Below are positions 10,135-22,645 of a DNA stretch of 64,000 bases, piece after piece. Source of the stretch: Cupriavidus sp. 2SB (GTDB lineage: Bacteria > Pseudomonadota > Gammaproteobacteria > Burkholderiales > Burkholderiaceae); the NCBI RefSeq assembly GCF_005503625.1, contig NZ_SCMX01000015.1:1-64000 (forward strand), written 5' to 3'. Each line of letters starts with the position of its first letter. Positions within the stretch are counted from its first letter, which is position 1. The notes below the pieces were generated by a model, which made no database searches, was not told where the DNA came from, and saw only the letters and a program-made list of their open reading frames with translations. The position numbers and the translations under genes were made by a program.

Positions 10135-10573
10135 GCTCGAATCCTCCAGGCTGCTGCAATGGACTTCAGCTGCAGCCGCCACGGCGCCAGGCAGGAACCG
10201 GGGGCGGCGGGAAATGCGCTCGACCCGAAGGACTCCGGGATCACGCAGGCATTTCGGGAGACTAGCATTAACCCTAGGGAGTTTCAGTCGCCAATCGGAC
10301 TGTGACATTTCTGCGAATCCCGTCGCAAGGCTCGAAAAAGCTTGCAACATGGTGGGTAAGTCACGGAAAGAGAACAGTTTTCTGTCTCGTCAAGACGATG
10401 TTGAGGGGTGTGCGCAACGGGCGATAAAGCGGCCGGCGAGCGGTTTGGCGATGGTATGATTAGCCCCAATCTAGCGGGTGCAGCAGGCTATTTGCGGTGA
10501 AGACGTTACTTCCGCCGCGGCATTGGCACTGGCCCGGCATTCCATTCCGTATCGCCCAAACCACACGACAACC
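10135..10573. other. Divergent intergenic region upstream of smc
   Basis: These 439 bp lie between the leftward ferritin-like gene and rightward smc. Reading frames extend into it from both genes but lack coding character. TATGAT at 10455-10460 could be a -10 box for smc, with no matching -35. A small inverted repeat, GCAAG and CTTGC, lies near 10326-10346. No gene or RNA was recognised. Confidence 0.4.
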
Positions 10574-13500
10574 GTGCGACTGTCCTCGATAAAACTGGCG
10601 GGCTTCAAGTCCTTCGTCGATCCCACCAATTTCCAAGTGCCTGGCCAGCTGGTGGGCATCGTAGGTCCCAACGGCTGCGGCAAATCCAATATCATCGATG
10701 CGGTGCGCTGGGTGCTCGGCGAATCACGCGCATCGGAGCTGCGTGGCGAATCCATGCAGGACGTGATCTTCAACGGCTCCACGGCGCGCAAGCAGGCGGG
10801 CCGCGCCAGTGTCGAACTGGTATTCGACAACGCCGAGGGCCGCGCTGCCGGCCAGTGGAGCCAATATGCCGAAGTGGCCGTCAAGCGCGTGCTGACGCGC
10901 GATGGCACGTCTTCCTACTACATCAACAACCAGCCGGTCCGACGCAAGGACATCCAGGACATCTTCCTGGGCACCGGCCTCGGTCCACGCGCCTACGCGA
11001 TCATCGGGCAGGGCATGATCTCGCGGATCATCGAGGCCAAGCCCGATGACATGCGGATTTTCCTGGAGGAAGCCGCGGGCGTATCCAAGTACAAGGAGCG
11101 CCGCCGCGAGACCGAGAATCGTCTTGGCGATACGCGCGAGAACCTGACACGCGTCGAGGACATCCTGCGCGAGCTGGGCAGCAACCTCGACAAGCTCGAA
11201 GGCCAGGCCGAAGTGGCACAGCGCTTCAAGCAACTGCAATCCGAAGGCGAAGAGAAGCAGCACCTGCTGTGGCTGCTGCGCAAGCGCGAGGCACAGGCCG
11301 AGCAGGAACGCCACGCCCGCGCCATCGACCAGGCGCAGATCGATCTCGAAGCCCAGACCGCACAACTGCGCCATGTCGAGGCGGAACTCGAAACCATGCG
11401 CGCGGCCCACTACGCGGCGTCGGATGGCATGCATGTCGCACAGGGCGCGCTCTACGAAGCCAATGCCGAAGTCAGCAAGCTCGAAGCCGAGATCCGCTAT
11501 GTCGTGGAATCGCGCAACCGTCTGCAGGCGCAGATCGCCGCGCTGAGTACGCAGCGCGAACAATGGCAGGGCAAGGCAGACCAGGCCGGTGAAGACATCG
11601 CCCAGGCCGAGGAAGACCTGGCGCTGTCCGAGGCCCGCACGATCGAGGCACAGGAAACCGTTGCGCAAAAGAGCGACGAGCTGCCGACGCTCGAAGCCCA
11701 GTGGCGCGATGCGCAGCAGAAGCTTAACGACCAGCGCAGCGGCATCATGCAGGCCGAGCAGGCGTTGAAGCTCGAAGCCGCGCACCAGCGCAACGCCAAC
11801 CAGATGCTGCAGCAACTGGAGCAACGCCGCGAACGGTTGCAAGGCGAAGAAAAGGGCCTGGATCGCCCGGATGAAGTGCGGCTCGAAGAGTTGCGCATGG
11901 ATCTGGCCGAGCAGGAAGCCACGCTTGAGGAAGCACAGGGCACGCTCGGTGACGCCGAGGAATCCGTGCCGCGCCTCGATGCCGAGCGCCGTGCCGCGCA
12001 GGAGCGTGTGCAGAGCGAGGCCGCTGCGATTGCCTCGCTGGACGCACGGCTGTCTGCGCTGCGCCAGCTTCAGGAGAACGTGCAGACCGATGGCAAGGTG
12101 CAGCCGTGGCTGGAGCGCCATGGCCTGGCCGAACTGCCGCGTCTGTGGAAGAAGGTTCATATCGAGCCGGGCTGGGAAAACGCGCTGGAATCGGTGCTGC
12201 GCGAGAAGCTGGCCGCGCTCGAAGTCTCGAATCTCGACTGGGTGAAGGGTTTCCTTGGTGATGCCCCGCCCGCCAAGCTCGCGTTCTACGCACCGCCGGC
12301 CGCCGCGCGTCCCGTGGAAGCGCCTGCCGGGCTGCGTCCGCTGATGGCGCTCGTGCAGATCACCGAGCCGGGCATTCGTGCGGTGATGCAGGACTGGCTG
12401 GCCGATGTGTTCACGGCCACCGATATGTCGCAGGCCCTCGCCGCGCGCAATTCGCTGCCGGAAGGCGCGCAGTTCGTGGTGGCGGAAGGCCATCTGATCG
12501 GCCGCAATGCGATTCAGATCTACGCGGCGGATTCGGAACAGGCCGGCATGCTGGCCCGCGAGCAGGAAATCGAGAACCTGCAGAAACAGTCGCGCGCCCA
12601 GATGCTGCTGTCCGATGAAGCGAAGTCTCAATCGGTCCGCGCCGAAACCGCTTACACGCACGCCAGCACGCAACTGATCGAAGCCCGCGCGCGCGCCGAA
12701 CAGGCCACGCGCCGCGTGCACGCACTGCAGATGGATGTGCTCAAGCTGTCGCAGGCCATGGAGCGATTCTCGGCGCGTAGCAACCAGATCCGCGAGGAAC
12801 TGCACGAAATCGACGCGCAGATCGAGGAACAACGTGCCATCCGCGCCGAGTCCGAGGCGAGCTTCGAGCAACACGACACGCAACTGGCCGAGTTGCAGGC
12901 TTCGCACGAAGACCAGCAGATGGCCTTCGATGCGCTGGATGCCAAGCTGACCGGTGCCCGCCAGCAGTTGCGCGATCTCGAACGCGCCGCACAGGAAGCC
13001 ACGTTCGCCGAACGTAATCTGGCTGGCCGCATCGACGAACTGCGCCGCAATATCCAGATGGCGGCCGACCAGAGCGAGCGCATTGCGGAATCCCTGGAGA
13101 ACGCGCGCGCCGAACTCGAAACGATCAACGAGCAGACCGCCAACACGGGCCTGCACGAGGCGCTGGAAATCCGCTCCGAGAAGGAGCAGAAGCTGTCGGC
13201 CGCGCGTATCGAACTCGATGCGCTGTCTGCGCAGTTGCGCCAGTTCGACGAGCAGCGTCTGGCCGCCGAGCGCAGCTTGCAGCCGCTGCGCGACCGCATC
13301 ACCGAATGCCAGCTCAAGGAGCAGGCCGCGCGCCTGAATCAGGAGCAGTTCACCGAGCAACTGGCCACGGCCGAAGTGGATGAAACCACGTTGGCCGAGA
13401 AGCTGACCGGCGACATGAAGCCGTCGTACCTGCAAGGGGAAGTCACACGGCTGAATAACCTGATCAACGGGCTTGGGCCGGTCAACATGGCCGCGCTCGA

Positions 13501-14089
13501 TGAACTGGCTGCCGCGCGCGAGCGCAAGACCTTCCTCGATGCGCAATCGGCGGATTTGCTGGACGCGATCACGACGCTCGAGGACGCGATCAACAAGATC
13601 GACCAGGAAACGCGTGCGCTGTTGCAAGGCACGTTCGACCAGGTCAACCATCATTTCGGCGAACTGTTCCCGGCGCTGTTCGGTGGCGGCCAGGCGCGCC
13701 TGATCATGACCGGCGAGGAAATCCTCGATGCCGGCGTCCAGGTGATGGCCCAGCCTCCGGGCAAGAAGAATTCGACGATTCACCTGCTGTCCGGTGGCGA
13801 AAAGGCGCTGACCGCGATTGCACTGGTGTTCGCGATGTTCCAGCTGAACCCGGCGCCGTTCTGCCTGCTGGACGAGGTGGACGCGCCGCTCGACGATGCC
13901 AATACCGAGCGCTACGCCAACATGGTGGCGCGCATGTCAGACAAGACTCAATTCGTGTTTATTTCCCACAACAAGATTGCGATGGAGATGGCCCACCAAC
14001 TGATTGGCGTGACGATGCAGGAGCAAGGCGTCTCGCGGATCGTGGCAGTGGATATGGATGCAGCCGTATCGATGGCGGAGGCCGCTTAA
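10574..14089 (+). CDS. smc: Chromosome segregation protein SMC
   Basis: SMC is the ATP-driven ring protein that compacts and helps separate chromosomes. The 1171 residues are normal length. Walker A is GPNGCGKS at 31-38, long coiled coils flank a hinge near the middle (around LPRLWKKVHIEPGWENALESVL), and the C-terminal head holds the ABC signature LLSGGEKALTAIAL and Walker B CLLDEVDAPLDDANTERY. I chose the GTG at 10574 (VRLSSIKLAGFKSF), because SMC proteins begin right at this sequence; an ATG 32 codons upstream adds unrelated residues. No clear ribosome site precedes the GTG. zipA follows after 1 bp, then ligA and def, so this is a four-gene operon. Confidence 0.96.
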   Translation: MRLSSIKLAGFKSFVDPTNFQVPGQLVGIVGPNGCGKSNIIDAVRWVLGESRASELRGESMQDVIFNGSTARKQAGRASVELVFDNAEGRAAGQWSQYAEVAVKRVLTRDGTSSYYINNQPVRRKDIQDIFLGTGLGPRAYAIIGQGMISRIIEAKPDDMRIFLEEAAGVSKYKERRRETENRLGDTRENLTRVEDILRELGSNLDKLEGQAEVAQRFKQLQSEGEEKQHLLWLLRKREAQAEQERHARAIDQAQIDLEAQTAQLRHVEAELETMRAAHYAASDGMHVAQGALYEANAEVSKLEAEIRYVVESRNRLQAQIAALSTQREQWQGKADQAGEDIAQAEEDLALSEARTIEAQETVAQKSDELPTLEAQWRDAQQKLNDQRSGIMQAEQALKLEAAHQRNANQMLQQLEQRRERLQGEEKGLDRPDEVRLEELRMDLAEQEATLEEAQGTLGDAEESVPRLDAERRAAQERVQSEAAAIASLDARLSALRQLQENVQTDGKVQPWLERHGLAELPRLWKKVHIEPGWENALESVLREKLAALEVSNLDWVKGFLGDAPPAKLAFYAPPAAARPVEAPAGLRPLMALVQITEPGIRAVMQDWLADVFTATDMSQALAARNSLPEGAQFVVAEGHLIGRNAIQIYAADSEQAGMLAREQEIENLQKQSRAQMLLSDEAKSQSVRAETAYTHASTQLIEARARAEQATRRVHALQMDVLKLSQAMERFSARSNQIREELHEIDAQIEEQRAIRAESEASFEQHDTQLAELQASHEDQQMAFDALDAKLTGARQQLRDLERAAQEATFAERNLAGRIDELRRNIQMAADQSERIAESLENARAELETINEQTANTGLHEALEIRSEKEQKLSAARIELDALSAQLRQFDEQRLAAERSLQPLRDRITECQLKEQAARLNQEQFTEQLATAEVDETTLAEKLTGDMKPSYLQGEVTRLNNLINGLGPVNMAALDELAAARERKTFLDAQSADLLDAITTLEDAINKIDQETRALLQGTFDQVNHHFGELFPALFGGGQARLIMTGEEILDAGVQVMAQPPGKKNSTIHLLSGGEKALTAIALVFAMFQLNPAPFCLLDEVDAPLDDANTERYANMVARMSDKTQFVFISHNKIAMEMAHQLIGVTMQEQGVSRIVAVDMDAAVSMAEAA

Positions 14090-14090
14090 G

Positions 14091-15437
14091 ATGGAACTGC
14101 AGAACGCACTGATCATTGCGGGTGTTGTATTGCTCCTGCTGCTGGTGGCCTATAACCGCTGGCAGATCCACAAGGCACGCCGTGTCCGGCCGCTGATGCC
14201 CGAAGACGATCTGCCGCCGATGCGCGAGCCGGTCGTCAGCAAGACCACGCATCCCGAGACGCAGGCCAAGCTCAAGGAATCGGCGCCCGAGCACATCGCG
14301 CGCCGCGAGCCGACGTTTGGCGAGGCAAGCGGGGCGTCGCAGCGCGATGAAATCGACGATCCGGCTGATGTGGCCGTTGCCACGGCGGCCGCGCAGTCTG
14401 CGGCACGTACCGCCGATGCCGACGAAATCGTTGCCGATGAAGTGGCCGTGGCCGCTGCACCGTCGGCGGTGCACGATGCGGCGGAAGTGACTGACGCGGC
14501 CGAGATGGACGAACGGGAGCCAGCGACCGAAGTCAGCACGAAGCCTGCCGCAACCCACGCAGCGGCTGCGCAACCCGCTCCGGCTGTCATGGACGGCCAG
14601 CCCACGCCGGCCGTGATCGATCCGCTGGTGGACTGCATCGTGCCGATGCATCTGGAGCGCAAGGCATCCGGCGACCGTATCCTGCCGCTGACGGGCCGTC
14701 TGCGTCGCGCAGGCACCAAGCAGGTCCATATCGAAGGCTTGCGCGTCGAGGCCAATGCCTGGGAGCCGGTGACCGCCGGCCATCAGTACGAGGATCTGCA
14801 GGTGGCCGTGCAACTGGCCAACCGCAGTGGCCCGCTCAACGCGCTGGAATTCTCGGAATTCGTGAACGCCGTGGAGGCGCTGGCCGAATCGCTCGACGCT
14901 TCCGCCGATCTGCCGGACATGACCGAGACTGTTGCCAACGCGCGCGAACTCGACGGGTTTGCGGCCGGTGCCGATGTCCAGTTGGGCGTCAATGTGATTT
15001 CCGATGGCGCGCCGTGGTCGGCCGCGTACGTGCAGAGCGTGGCCACGCAGGACGGCCTGGTGCTGTCGCGCGATGGCACCCGCTTCATCCGCTACGAGCC
15101 CGGTGCGGACGGCGTGCAGAAGCCGCTCTTCACGCTGCAGTTTGGCGAGACCAACTTCCTGCGCGACGACCTGACGCTGAACGCGGGCCGCCAGATCACG
15201 CTGTTGCTCGACGTGCCGCAGGCATCCCATGCAATCAAGCCATTCAAGACGGTTTGCGAGTATGGGTATAGCCTCGCGCAGCGCATGGGCGCGCAACTGG
15301 TGGACGACAATATGCGTCCGCTGACCGAGGCATCGTTCGTGGCTATCTTCAATCAGCTCGAAAAGCTGTACGAGAAGCTCGAAGCGCGCGGCATGCCCGC
15401 CGGGTCTCCCGTGGCCACGCGCCTGTTCAGCCTGTAA
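14091..15437 (+). CDS. zipA: Cell division protein ZipA homologue
   Basis: This 448-residue bitopic membrane protein probably links FtsZ to the membrane at the division site. Residues about 4-25 (LQNALIIAGVVLLLLLVAYN) form the N-terminal membrane anchor and are followed by basic RWQIHKARR. A long Ala/Glu/Pro-rich linker covers about 50-190. The C-terminal third (VLSRDGTRFIRYEP, LFTLQFGETNFLRDD, ITLLLDVPQASHAIKPF, SLAQRMGAQLVDDN) matches the ZipA FtsZ-binding domain. The ATG at 14091 starts one base after the smc stop, so translation is coupled. Overall similarity to E. coli ZipA is limited to the anchor and C-terminal domain. Confidence 0.88.
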   Translation: MELQNALIIAGVVLLLLLVAYNRWQIHKARRVRPLMPEDDLPPMREPVVSKTTHPETQAKLKESAPEHIARREPTFGEASGASQRDEIDDPADVAVATAAAQSAARTADADEIVADEVAVAAAPSAVHDAAEVTDAAEMDEREPATEVSTKPAATHAAAAQPAPAVMDGQPTPAVIDPLVDCIVPMHLERKASGDRILPLTGRLRRAGTKQVHIEGLRVEANAWEPVTAGHQYEDLQVAVQLANRSGPLNALEFSEFVNAVEALAESLDASADLPDMTETVANARELDGFAAGADVQLGVNVISDGAPWSAAYVQSVATQDGLVLSRDGTRFIRYEPGADGVQKPLFTLQFGETNFLRDDLTLNAGRQITLLLDVPQASHAIKPFKTVCEYGYSLAQRMGAQLVDDNMRPLTEASFVAIFNQLEKLYEKLEARGMPAGSPVATRLFSL

Positions 15438-18148
<2,711 letters not shown>

Positions 18149-18176
18149 GTCGAGTATTTCCTCTGCACTGTTTTTG

Positions 18177-18300
18177 CTCCCCTCTCCCGCACGGCGGGAG
18201 AGGGGTTGGGGGTGAGGGCATCGAGGTTCAAATTACGACTTGTCGTTGATTGAGCCGCTGGCCCTCACCCCCGCCCCTCTCCCACAAGTGGGAGAGGGGA
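18177..18300. repeat. Pair of inverted REP-like palindromes (copies 2 and 3)
   Basis: Copy 2 has CCCCTCTCCCGC at 18179-18190 pairing with 18194-18205 and a right arm GGGGGTGAGGGC. Copy 3 has CCCCTCTCCCAC at 18274-18285 pairing with 18288-18299 and a left arm GCCCTCACCCCC. The two are head-to-head, so the arms can also pair with each other to make one large structure across about 120 bp, like a two-REP BIME. They fill the gap between the convergent def and rluB genes and could block or stabilise both transcript ends. Confidence 0.75.
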
Positions 18301-18325
18301 GAAAACAAGGTGAGTGAGAGAAGCC

Positions 18326-19957
18326 TCAGAACTTCTCGAACGCCCCCAGGAAGCGCCACTGCCCCACCGGCAGATCGCCCAGTGCGATGCGGCCCATGCG
18401 GACGCGCTTCAGCCCCACGACCCGCAGTCCCACCTGTTCGCACATCCGGCGAATCTGGCGCTTGCGGCCTTCGCGTAGCACGAAGCGCAACTGTTCCTCG
18501 TTCTGCCAACTGACCTTGGCTGGCTTTAGCACCACGCCGTCCAGTGACAGGCCGAAACGCAGGCGCTCAAGCATGTCTTCCGGGAACACCTTGCTGATGT
18601 CACGCTCCACCGGGCCCTCAGGCGATTCCCACACCACGCGGACCAGGTATTCCTTTTCGACATTCGAATCGTCACCGATCAGGGCGCGGGCAATGCGGCC
18701 ATCCTGCGTCAGCACGAGCAGGCCGGTGGAGTCGATGTCGAGGCGGCCAGCGGGTGCCAGGTTCTTGCGTTGCCACGGCGCAAAGCGCTTGCGCGTGGGA
18801 TCGTTCTCCCACTGGTTTTCCGGGGCAAACAGCACGGCTGCCGGATCGTAGCCATCTTCGGCCTGGCCGGAAACATAGCCCACCGGCTTGTTCAGCAGCA
18901 CCGTCACACGTTCGCCTTGTTCGGAACGGGCTTCCTGCCTGATTTCAATCGCGGCATCCGGGCGGATGCGGGTGCCGAGTTCGGTCACCGGGTTGCCATC
19001 GACCAGCACCCAGCCGAGCGGAATCCACTCGTCGGCTTCGCGGCGCGAGCACAGGCCGAGTTCTGACATGCGCTTGGACAGCCGGACGAGTCCGTCTTCA
19101 CGCGCTTCCACCGGCGCGGCTTCGCTACGCGGCGCAGGGCGATCCGAACGTTCGCTGCGTTCCGCACGGAACGGCCGCGCACGATCCGAGTTATCGCTGA
19201 AGCGCCGCGACGGAGCGGTGCCCTGACGCGGTGCGCCGTCGTCGCGACGCGGTCGCTGCGGACGGGTGTCGTCACCAAAACGACGGGGGCGCTCGGCACG
19301 GTTGTCATCGCTGAACTGACGCGGACGCTCGCTGCGGTTGTCGCCCTCGAAACGACGCGGACGCTCTGGGCGATTCTCGCCTTCGAAACGGCGCGGGCGC
19401 TCGGAGCGGTTGTCATCGCTGAACTGGCGCGGACGCTCGCTGCGATTGTCGCCTTCGAAGCGACGCGGACGTTCCGGACGATTCTCGCCTTCAAAACGAC
19501 GCGGACGCTCCGGGCGGTTCTCGCCTTCAAAACGACGCGGACGCTCCGGACGATTCTCGCCTTCGAAGCGTCGCGGACGCTCGGTGCGGTTCTCGCCTTC
19601 AAAGCGGCGCGGACGTTCAGCACGGCCTTCATCATCGAAACGACGCGGACGTTGCGCGCGATCCTCGTCGCCGAAGCGGCGCGGTGCGCGTTCGCCATCG
19701 GCCGGGCGCGGCCGGGCAGGGCGTGCCGGACGCTCGCTGCGTTCGGCGCGCTGCATGCCCTCGGCCGGTGCCTTGCGCTTGCCCTTTTCGGAAGCGCGCT
19801 CCTTTGCCTGCTTGATGCCGGTGACCACATCCTGCACGCGCTTGCGGTTCAGGTCGGACACGCGCACGGGACGGGTCGCCTTGCGCGGCGCGTCCGAGGT
19901 GGAGGAGGGGGTCTTGATACCCAGCGTCTTGCGGGGAGGGGAGTTGCTATCGGTCAT
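18326..19957 (-). CDS. rluB: 23S rRNA pseudouridine synthase B with repetitive N-terminal extension
   Basis: RluB converts uridine 2605 of 23S rRNA (E. coli numbering) to pseudouridine. The C-terminal part, from about residue 290 of 543, has an S4-type RNA-binding domain (VRLSKRMSELGLCSRREADEWI) and the RsuA/RluB catalytic domain with LAPAGRLDIDSTGLLVLT, whose Asp in GRLD is catalytic. The N-terminal half is an added disordered region rich in Arg, Glu, Asp and Phe, with eleven 12-residue repeats at 100-231 (consensus RPERPRRFEGEN). E. coli RluB lacks this region; it may help RNA binding or condensation. The gene could be misassigned between RluB and RsuA-family paralogues, but RluB fits best. 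Confidence 0.88.
   Translation of the reverse strand: MTDSNSPPRKTLGIKTPSSTSDAPRKATRPVRVSDLNRKRVQDVVTGIKQAKERASEKGKRKAPAEGMQRAERSERPARPARPRPADGERAPRRFGDEDRAQRPRRFDDEGRAERPRRFEGENRTERPRRFEGENRPERPRRFEGENRPERPRRFEGENRPERPRRFEGDNRSERPRQFSDDNRSERPRRFEGENRPERPRRFEGDNRSERPRQFSDDNRAERPRRFGDDTRPQRPRRDDGAPRQGTAPSRRFSDNSDRARPFRAERSERSDRPAPRSEAAPVEAREDGLVRLSKRMSELGLCSRREADEWIPLGWVLVDGNPVTELGTRIRPDAAIEIRQEARSEQGERVTVLLNKPVGYVSGQAEDGYDPAAVLFAPENQWENDPTRKRFAPWQRKNLAPAGRLDIDSTGLLVLTQDGRIARALIGDDSNVEKEYLVRVVWESPEGPVERDISKVFPEDMLERLRFGLSLDGVVLKPAKVSWQNEEQLRFVLREGRKRQIRRMCEQVGLRVVGLKRVRMGRIALGDLPVGQWRFLGAFEKF
19265..19660 (-). repeat. Eleven tandem 36-bp repeats coding for RPERPRRFEGEN units in rluB
   Basis: The array holds eleven full 12-codon units plus a partial one. 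Most read R-x-E-R-P-R-R-F-E-G-E/D-N. Units 7 and 10 are an alternate form, RSERPRQFSDDN, each placed after a GDN-ending unit, which suggests duplication of a two-unit block. All units keep frame, so array length can change without breaking rluB. Confidence 0.9.
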
Positions 19958-19993
19958 ATCGTTCCAAACGCTCGCGCGCCGGACATCGGAGGA

Positions 19994-22567
19994 TCAGATG
20001 TCCAGTGCGTCGAGCAAATCCTGTTCAAGCTGAATCTGCAATCGGTTGTCGGCGGTCAGGCGCGAGCCATCGACCAGGAACACGTCTTCCACGCGTTCGC
20101 CGAGCGTATTGATGCGTGCCGAATGCACGGACACGCGATGTTTGGCCAGTACGCCAGCCAGGGCGTACAACAGGCCGGTGCGGTCGTTGGCGGACACCGA
20201 CAGCAGGTAGTACTGGCCGCGCTCGTCGGGACGCAGGTCCACGCGCGGCTTGATCGGAAAGCTGCGCGACTGGCGCGACAGACGTCCCTGGGTGGTTTCG
20301 GGCAGCGGGCACTCCAGCCGCACCCGCTCGGCAAGCTCGTGCTCCACCAGCGCGAGGATGTCGCGGTAGTCGCCATCGAGACCGGGGTCCGTGATCTGGA
20401 ACGTGTCCAGCGCATATCCGTCGCGCGTGGTCTCGATCTTGGCATCCTGGATCGAGAATGCCTTGCGCTCGAAGTATCCGCAGATGCGCGCGAACAGATC
20501 GGGCTGGTCCTTCACGTAGACCACCACCTGCAGACCCTCGCCGGCCGGCGAGATGCGTGCCTTGACCACCGGGTCGGGGCTGTTCACCTTGTTGTACAGG
20601 TGCCGCGTGAGCCAGGCGATGTCGCGCGCATCGTGACGCATGAAAAACGACATGTCGAGCTTGTCCCAGAGCGGCTTGGCCTGCTCCGGGTCGAACGCGT
20701 TCAGCCGGAGCTGGGCGATCGTGTCGTCGCGCTTCTGCGCCCACAGCGAGTGCGGATCGATCCGCGCGCCGCCGAGCACGCGCAGCGTGATGCGGTACAG
20801 GTCTTCCAGCAGCTTGCCCTTCCAGGCATTCCACACCTTCGGGCTCGTGCCGCGGATATCGGCCACGGTCAGCAGGTACAGCGCCGTCAGGTAGCGCTCG
20901 TTGCCCACCACCTGGGCGAATGCCTTGACCACGTCGGGGTCGGTCAGGTCCTGTTTCTGGGCCACATGGCTCATCGTCAGGTGATGTTCGACCAGCCACG
21001 CAATCAGGTCCGTGTCCTCGCGCGAGATGCCGTGCTGCTTGCAGAAGCGACGCGCATCCACCGTGCCCAGCTTCGAGTGATCGCCGCCGCGTCCCTTGGC
21101 GATGTCGTGGAACAGCGCGGCCGTCCACAGCACCCATGGGCGATCGAAGCTCGCCATCAACTGGCTGCAGAAGGGGAATTCGTGCGTGTGCTCCACGATG
21201 GCGAACCGGCGCATGTTGCGCACGACCATCAGGATGTGCTGATCCACCGTGTAGACGTGGAACAGGTCGTGCTGCATCTGTCCGACGATGCGACGGAAGT
21301 TGATCAGGTAGCGACCCAGCACGCTGGTCTGGTTCATCAGCCGCAGTGCGTGCGTGATGCCCTGCGGCTCCTGGATGATGGCCAGAAAGAGCCGGCGGTT
21401 CTCGGGATCATTGCGCCAGCTTGCATCCATGACCGTACGCGCGTTGTAGAGCCCGCGCAGCGTGCGTGGCGTCAGGCCCTTCACGCCCGGCGTGCGCTCG
21501 TACAGCAGGAACGTCTCCAGGATTGCGTGCGGATTCTTCTCGTAGAGATCGTCGCTGGTGATCTCCAGCATGCCCTGGCGTTCCACGAATCGATCGTTGA
21601 TCACTCGCGTGACCTTCGACTCGCTCGGGAACAGCATGGCCTCGATATTCAGCAGCAGCACGCTGTTGAGTTGCGTCACTGCCTTGGCTGCCCAGTAATA
21701 GCGGCGCATCAACTGCTCGCTGGCGCGCTTGGCGGTGGTCTGCCGATAGCCGAACGATTCGGCCAGTGCCGTCTGCAGGTCGAAGACGAGCACGTCCTGG
21801 CGTCGTCCCGCCAGCAGGTGCAGCCGTGCGCGGATGGTGCGGAGCAGACGTTCGTTGCGTGCCAGCTCCTGCGATTCGCGCTCGGTCAACAAGCCACGTT
21901 CGAACAGTTCCTTCCAGCTATCGCCCAGGCCAGCCGCCTTGGTCATCCACAGGATCACCTGCAGGTCGCGCAGGCCGCCTGGGCTTTCCTTGCAGTTCGG
22001 CTCAAGGGCGTAAGGCGTGTCCTGGTACTTGGCATGGCGCTGGCGCAGCTCCAGCAGCTTGGCCTGGAAGAAGTCGCCCGCATCCATGTCGGCCAGGTAG
22101 CGCGCCTGCATTTCCCTGAAGAGCGCCTTGTTGCCAGTCAGCAGGCGAGCTTCGAGCAGCGACGTGCGGATGGTGATGTCGGCTTCCGACTCACGGATGC
22201 AATCGTCGACCGTCCGTACCGCCGAGCCGATCTCGAGACCAAGATCCCAGCACAGTCCGATAAAGCGCTCGAGCCGCGTGGCCGTGTCGGAGTCCGGCTC
22301 GTCGCGCAGCAACAGCAGGACATCGACATCCGAATGCGGGAAGAGCTCGCCGCGGCCATAGCCCCCCACGGCGATCAGCGCGGTATCGTCAGGCAACCCG
22401 AGACCCGTCCATGCTTCGATCAACGCGGCATCGACGGCACGGCGCAGTCGCGTGACCAGCGGCGCGACCTGATTGTTTGCGTCGAACTCCGCGAACAATG
22501 CCTGCTTGTCAGCCTTGAGGCGGTCGCGAATGCGCTGGCACAGCAGCAGTTCCGGCGTGGTGTCCAT
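19994..22567 (-). CDS. glnD: [Protein-PII] uridylyltransferase / uridylyl-removing enzyme
   Basis: GlnD senses glutamine and adds or removes UMP on PII proteins, setting nitrogen control. The 857 residues show the nucleotidyltransferase motif [19 protein letters not shown], a GlnE-like helical domain, the HD hydrolase domain ([18 protein letters not shown]), and two C-terminal ACT domains ([19 protein letters not shown] and [20 protein letters not shown]) that sense glutamine. I chose the ATG at 22567 ([17 protein letters not shown]); a GTG nine codons upstream is possible, and neither has a clear ribosome site. It follows map in the same direction after a hairpin, an order known from many proteobacteria. 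Confidence 0.95.
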   Translation of the reverse strand: MDTTPELLLCQRIRDRLKADKQALFAEFDANNQVAPLVTRLRRAVDAALIEAWTGLGLPDDTALIAVGGYGRGELFPHSDVDVLLLLRDEPDSDTATRLERFIGLCWDLGLEIGSAVRTVDDCIRESEADITIRTSLLEARLLTGNKALFREMQARYLADMDAGDFFQAKLLELRQRHAKYQDTPYALEPNCKESPGGLRDLQVILWMTKAAGLGDSWKELFERGLLTERESQELARNERLLRTIRARLHLLAGRRQDVLVFDLQTALAESFGYRQTTAKRASEQLMRRYYWAAKAVTQLNSVLLLNIEAMLFPSESKVTRVINDRFVERQGMLEITSDDLYEKNPHAILETFLLYERTPGVKGLTPRTLRGLYNARTVMDASWRNDPENRRLFLAIIQEPQGITHALRLMNQTSVLGRYLINFRRIVGQMQHDLFHVYTVDQHILMVVRNMRRFAIVEHTHEFPFCSQLMASFDRPWVLWTAALFHDIAKGRGGDHSKLGTVDARRFCKQHGISREDTDLIAWLVEHHLTMSHVAQKQDLTDPDVVKAFAQVVGNERYLTALYLLTVADIRGTSPKVWNAWKGKLLEDLYRITLRVLGGARIDPHSLWAQKRDDTIAQLRLNAFDPEQAKPLWDKLDMSFFMRHDARDIAWLTRHLYNKVNSPDPVVKARISPAGEGLQVVVYVKDQPDLFARICGYFERKAFSIQDAKIETTRDGYALDTFQITDPGLDGDYRDILALVEHELAERVRLECPLPETTQGRLSRQSRSFPIKPRVDLRPDERGQYYLLSVSANDRTGLLYALAGVLAKHRVSVHSARINTLGERVEDVFLVDGSRLTADNRLQIQLEQDLLDALDI

Positions 22568-22599
22568 GGGAGGTTGGAGGAGGGGCGTGGGCACGGCTG

Positions 22600-22630
22600 G
22601 AAGAAGAAAGGGCGCCTCGGTGGGCGCCCT
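22600..22630 (-). terminator. Hairpin after map, before glnD
   Basis: On the minus strand AGGGCGCC (22630-22623) pairs with GGCGCCCT (22616-22609), followed by the pyrimidine run TTCTTCTT. It sits just past the map stop and could end or weaken transcription into glnD. Confidence 0.6.
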
Positions 22631-22645
22631 GGCGATTGTTGCGGA

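Noticed and set aside
10724..13783. 1019-codon minus-strand frame inside smc
   Set aside because: Long only because the GC-rich smc codons avoid stops on the other strand; composition is shadow-like.
19265..19660. CRISPR array
   Set aside because: Units are contiguous without spacers and are in-frame codons of rluB.
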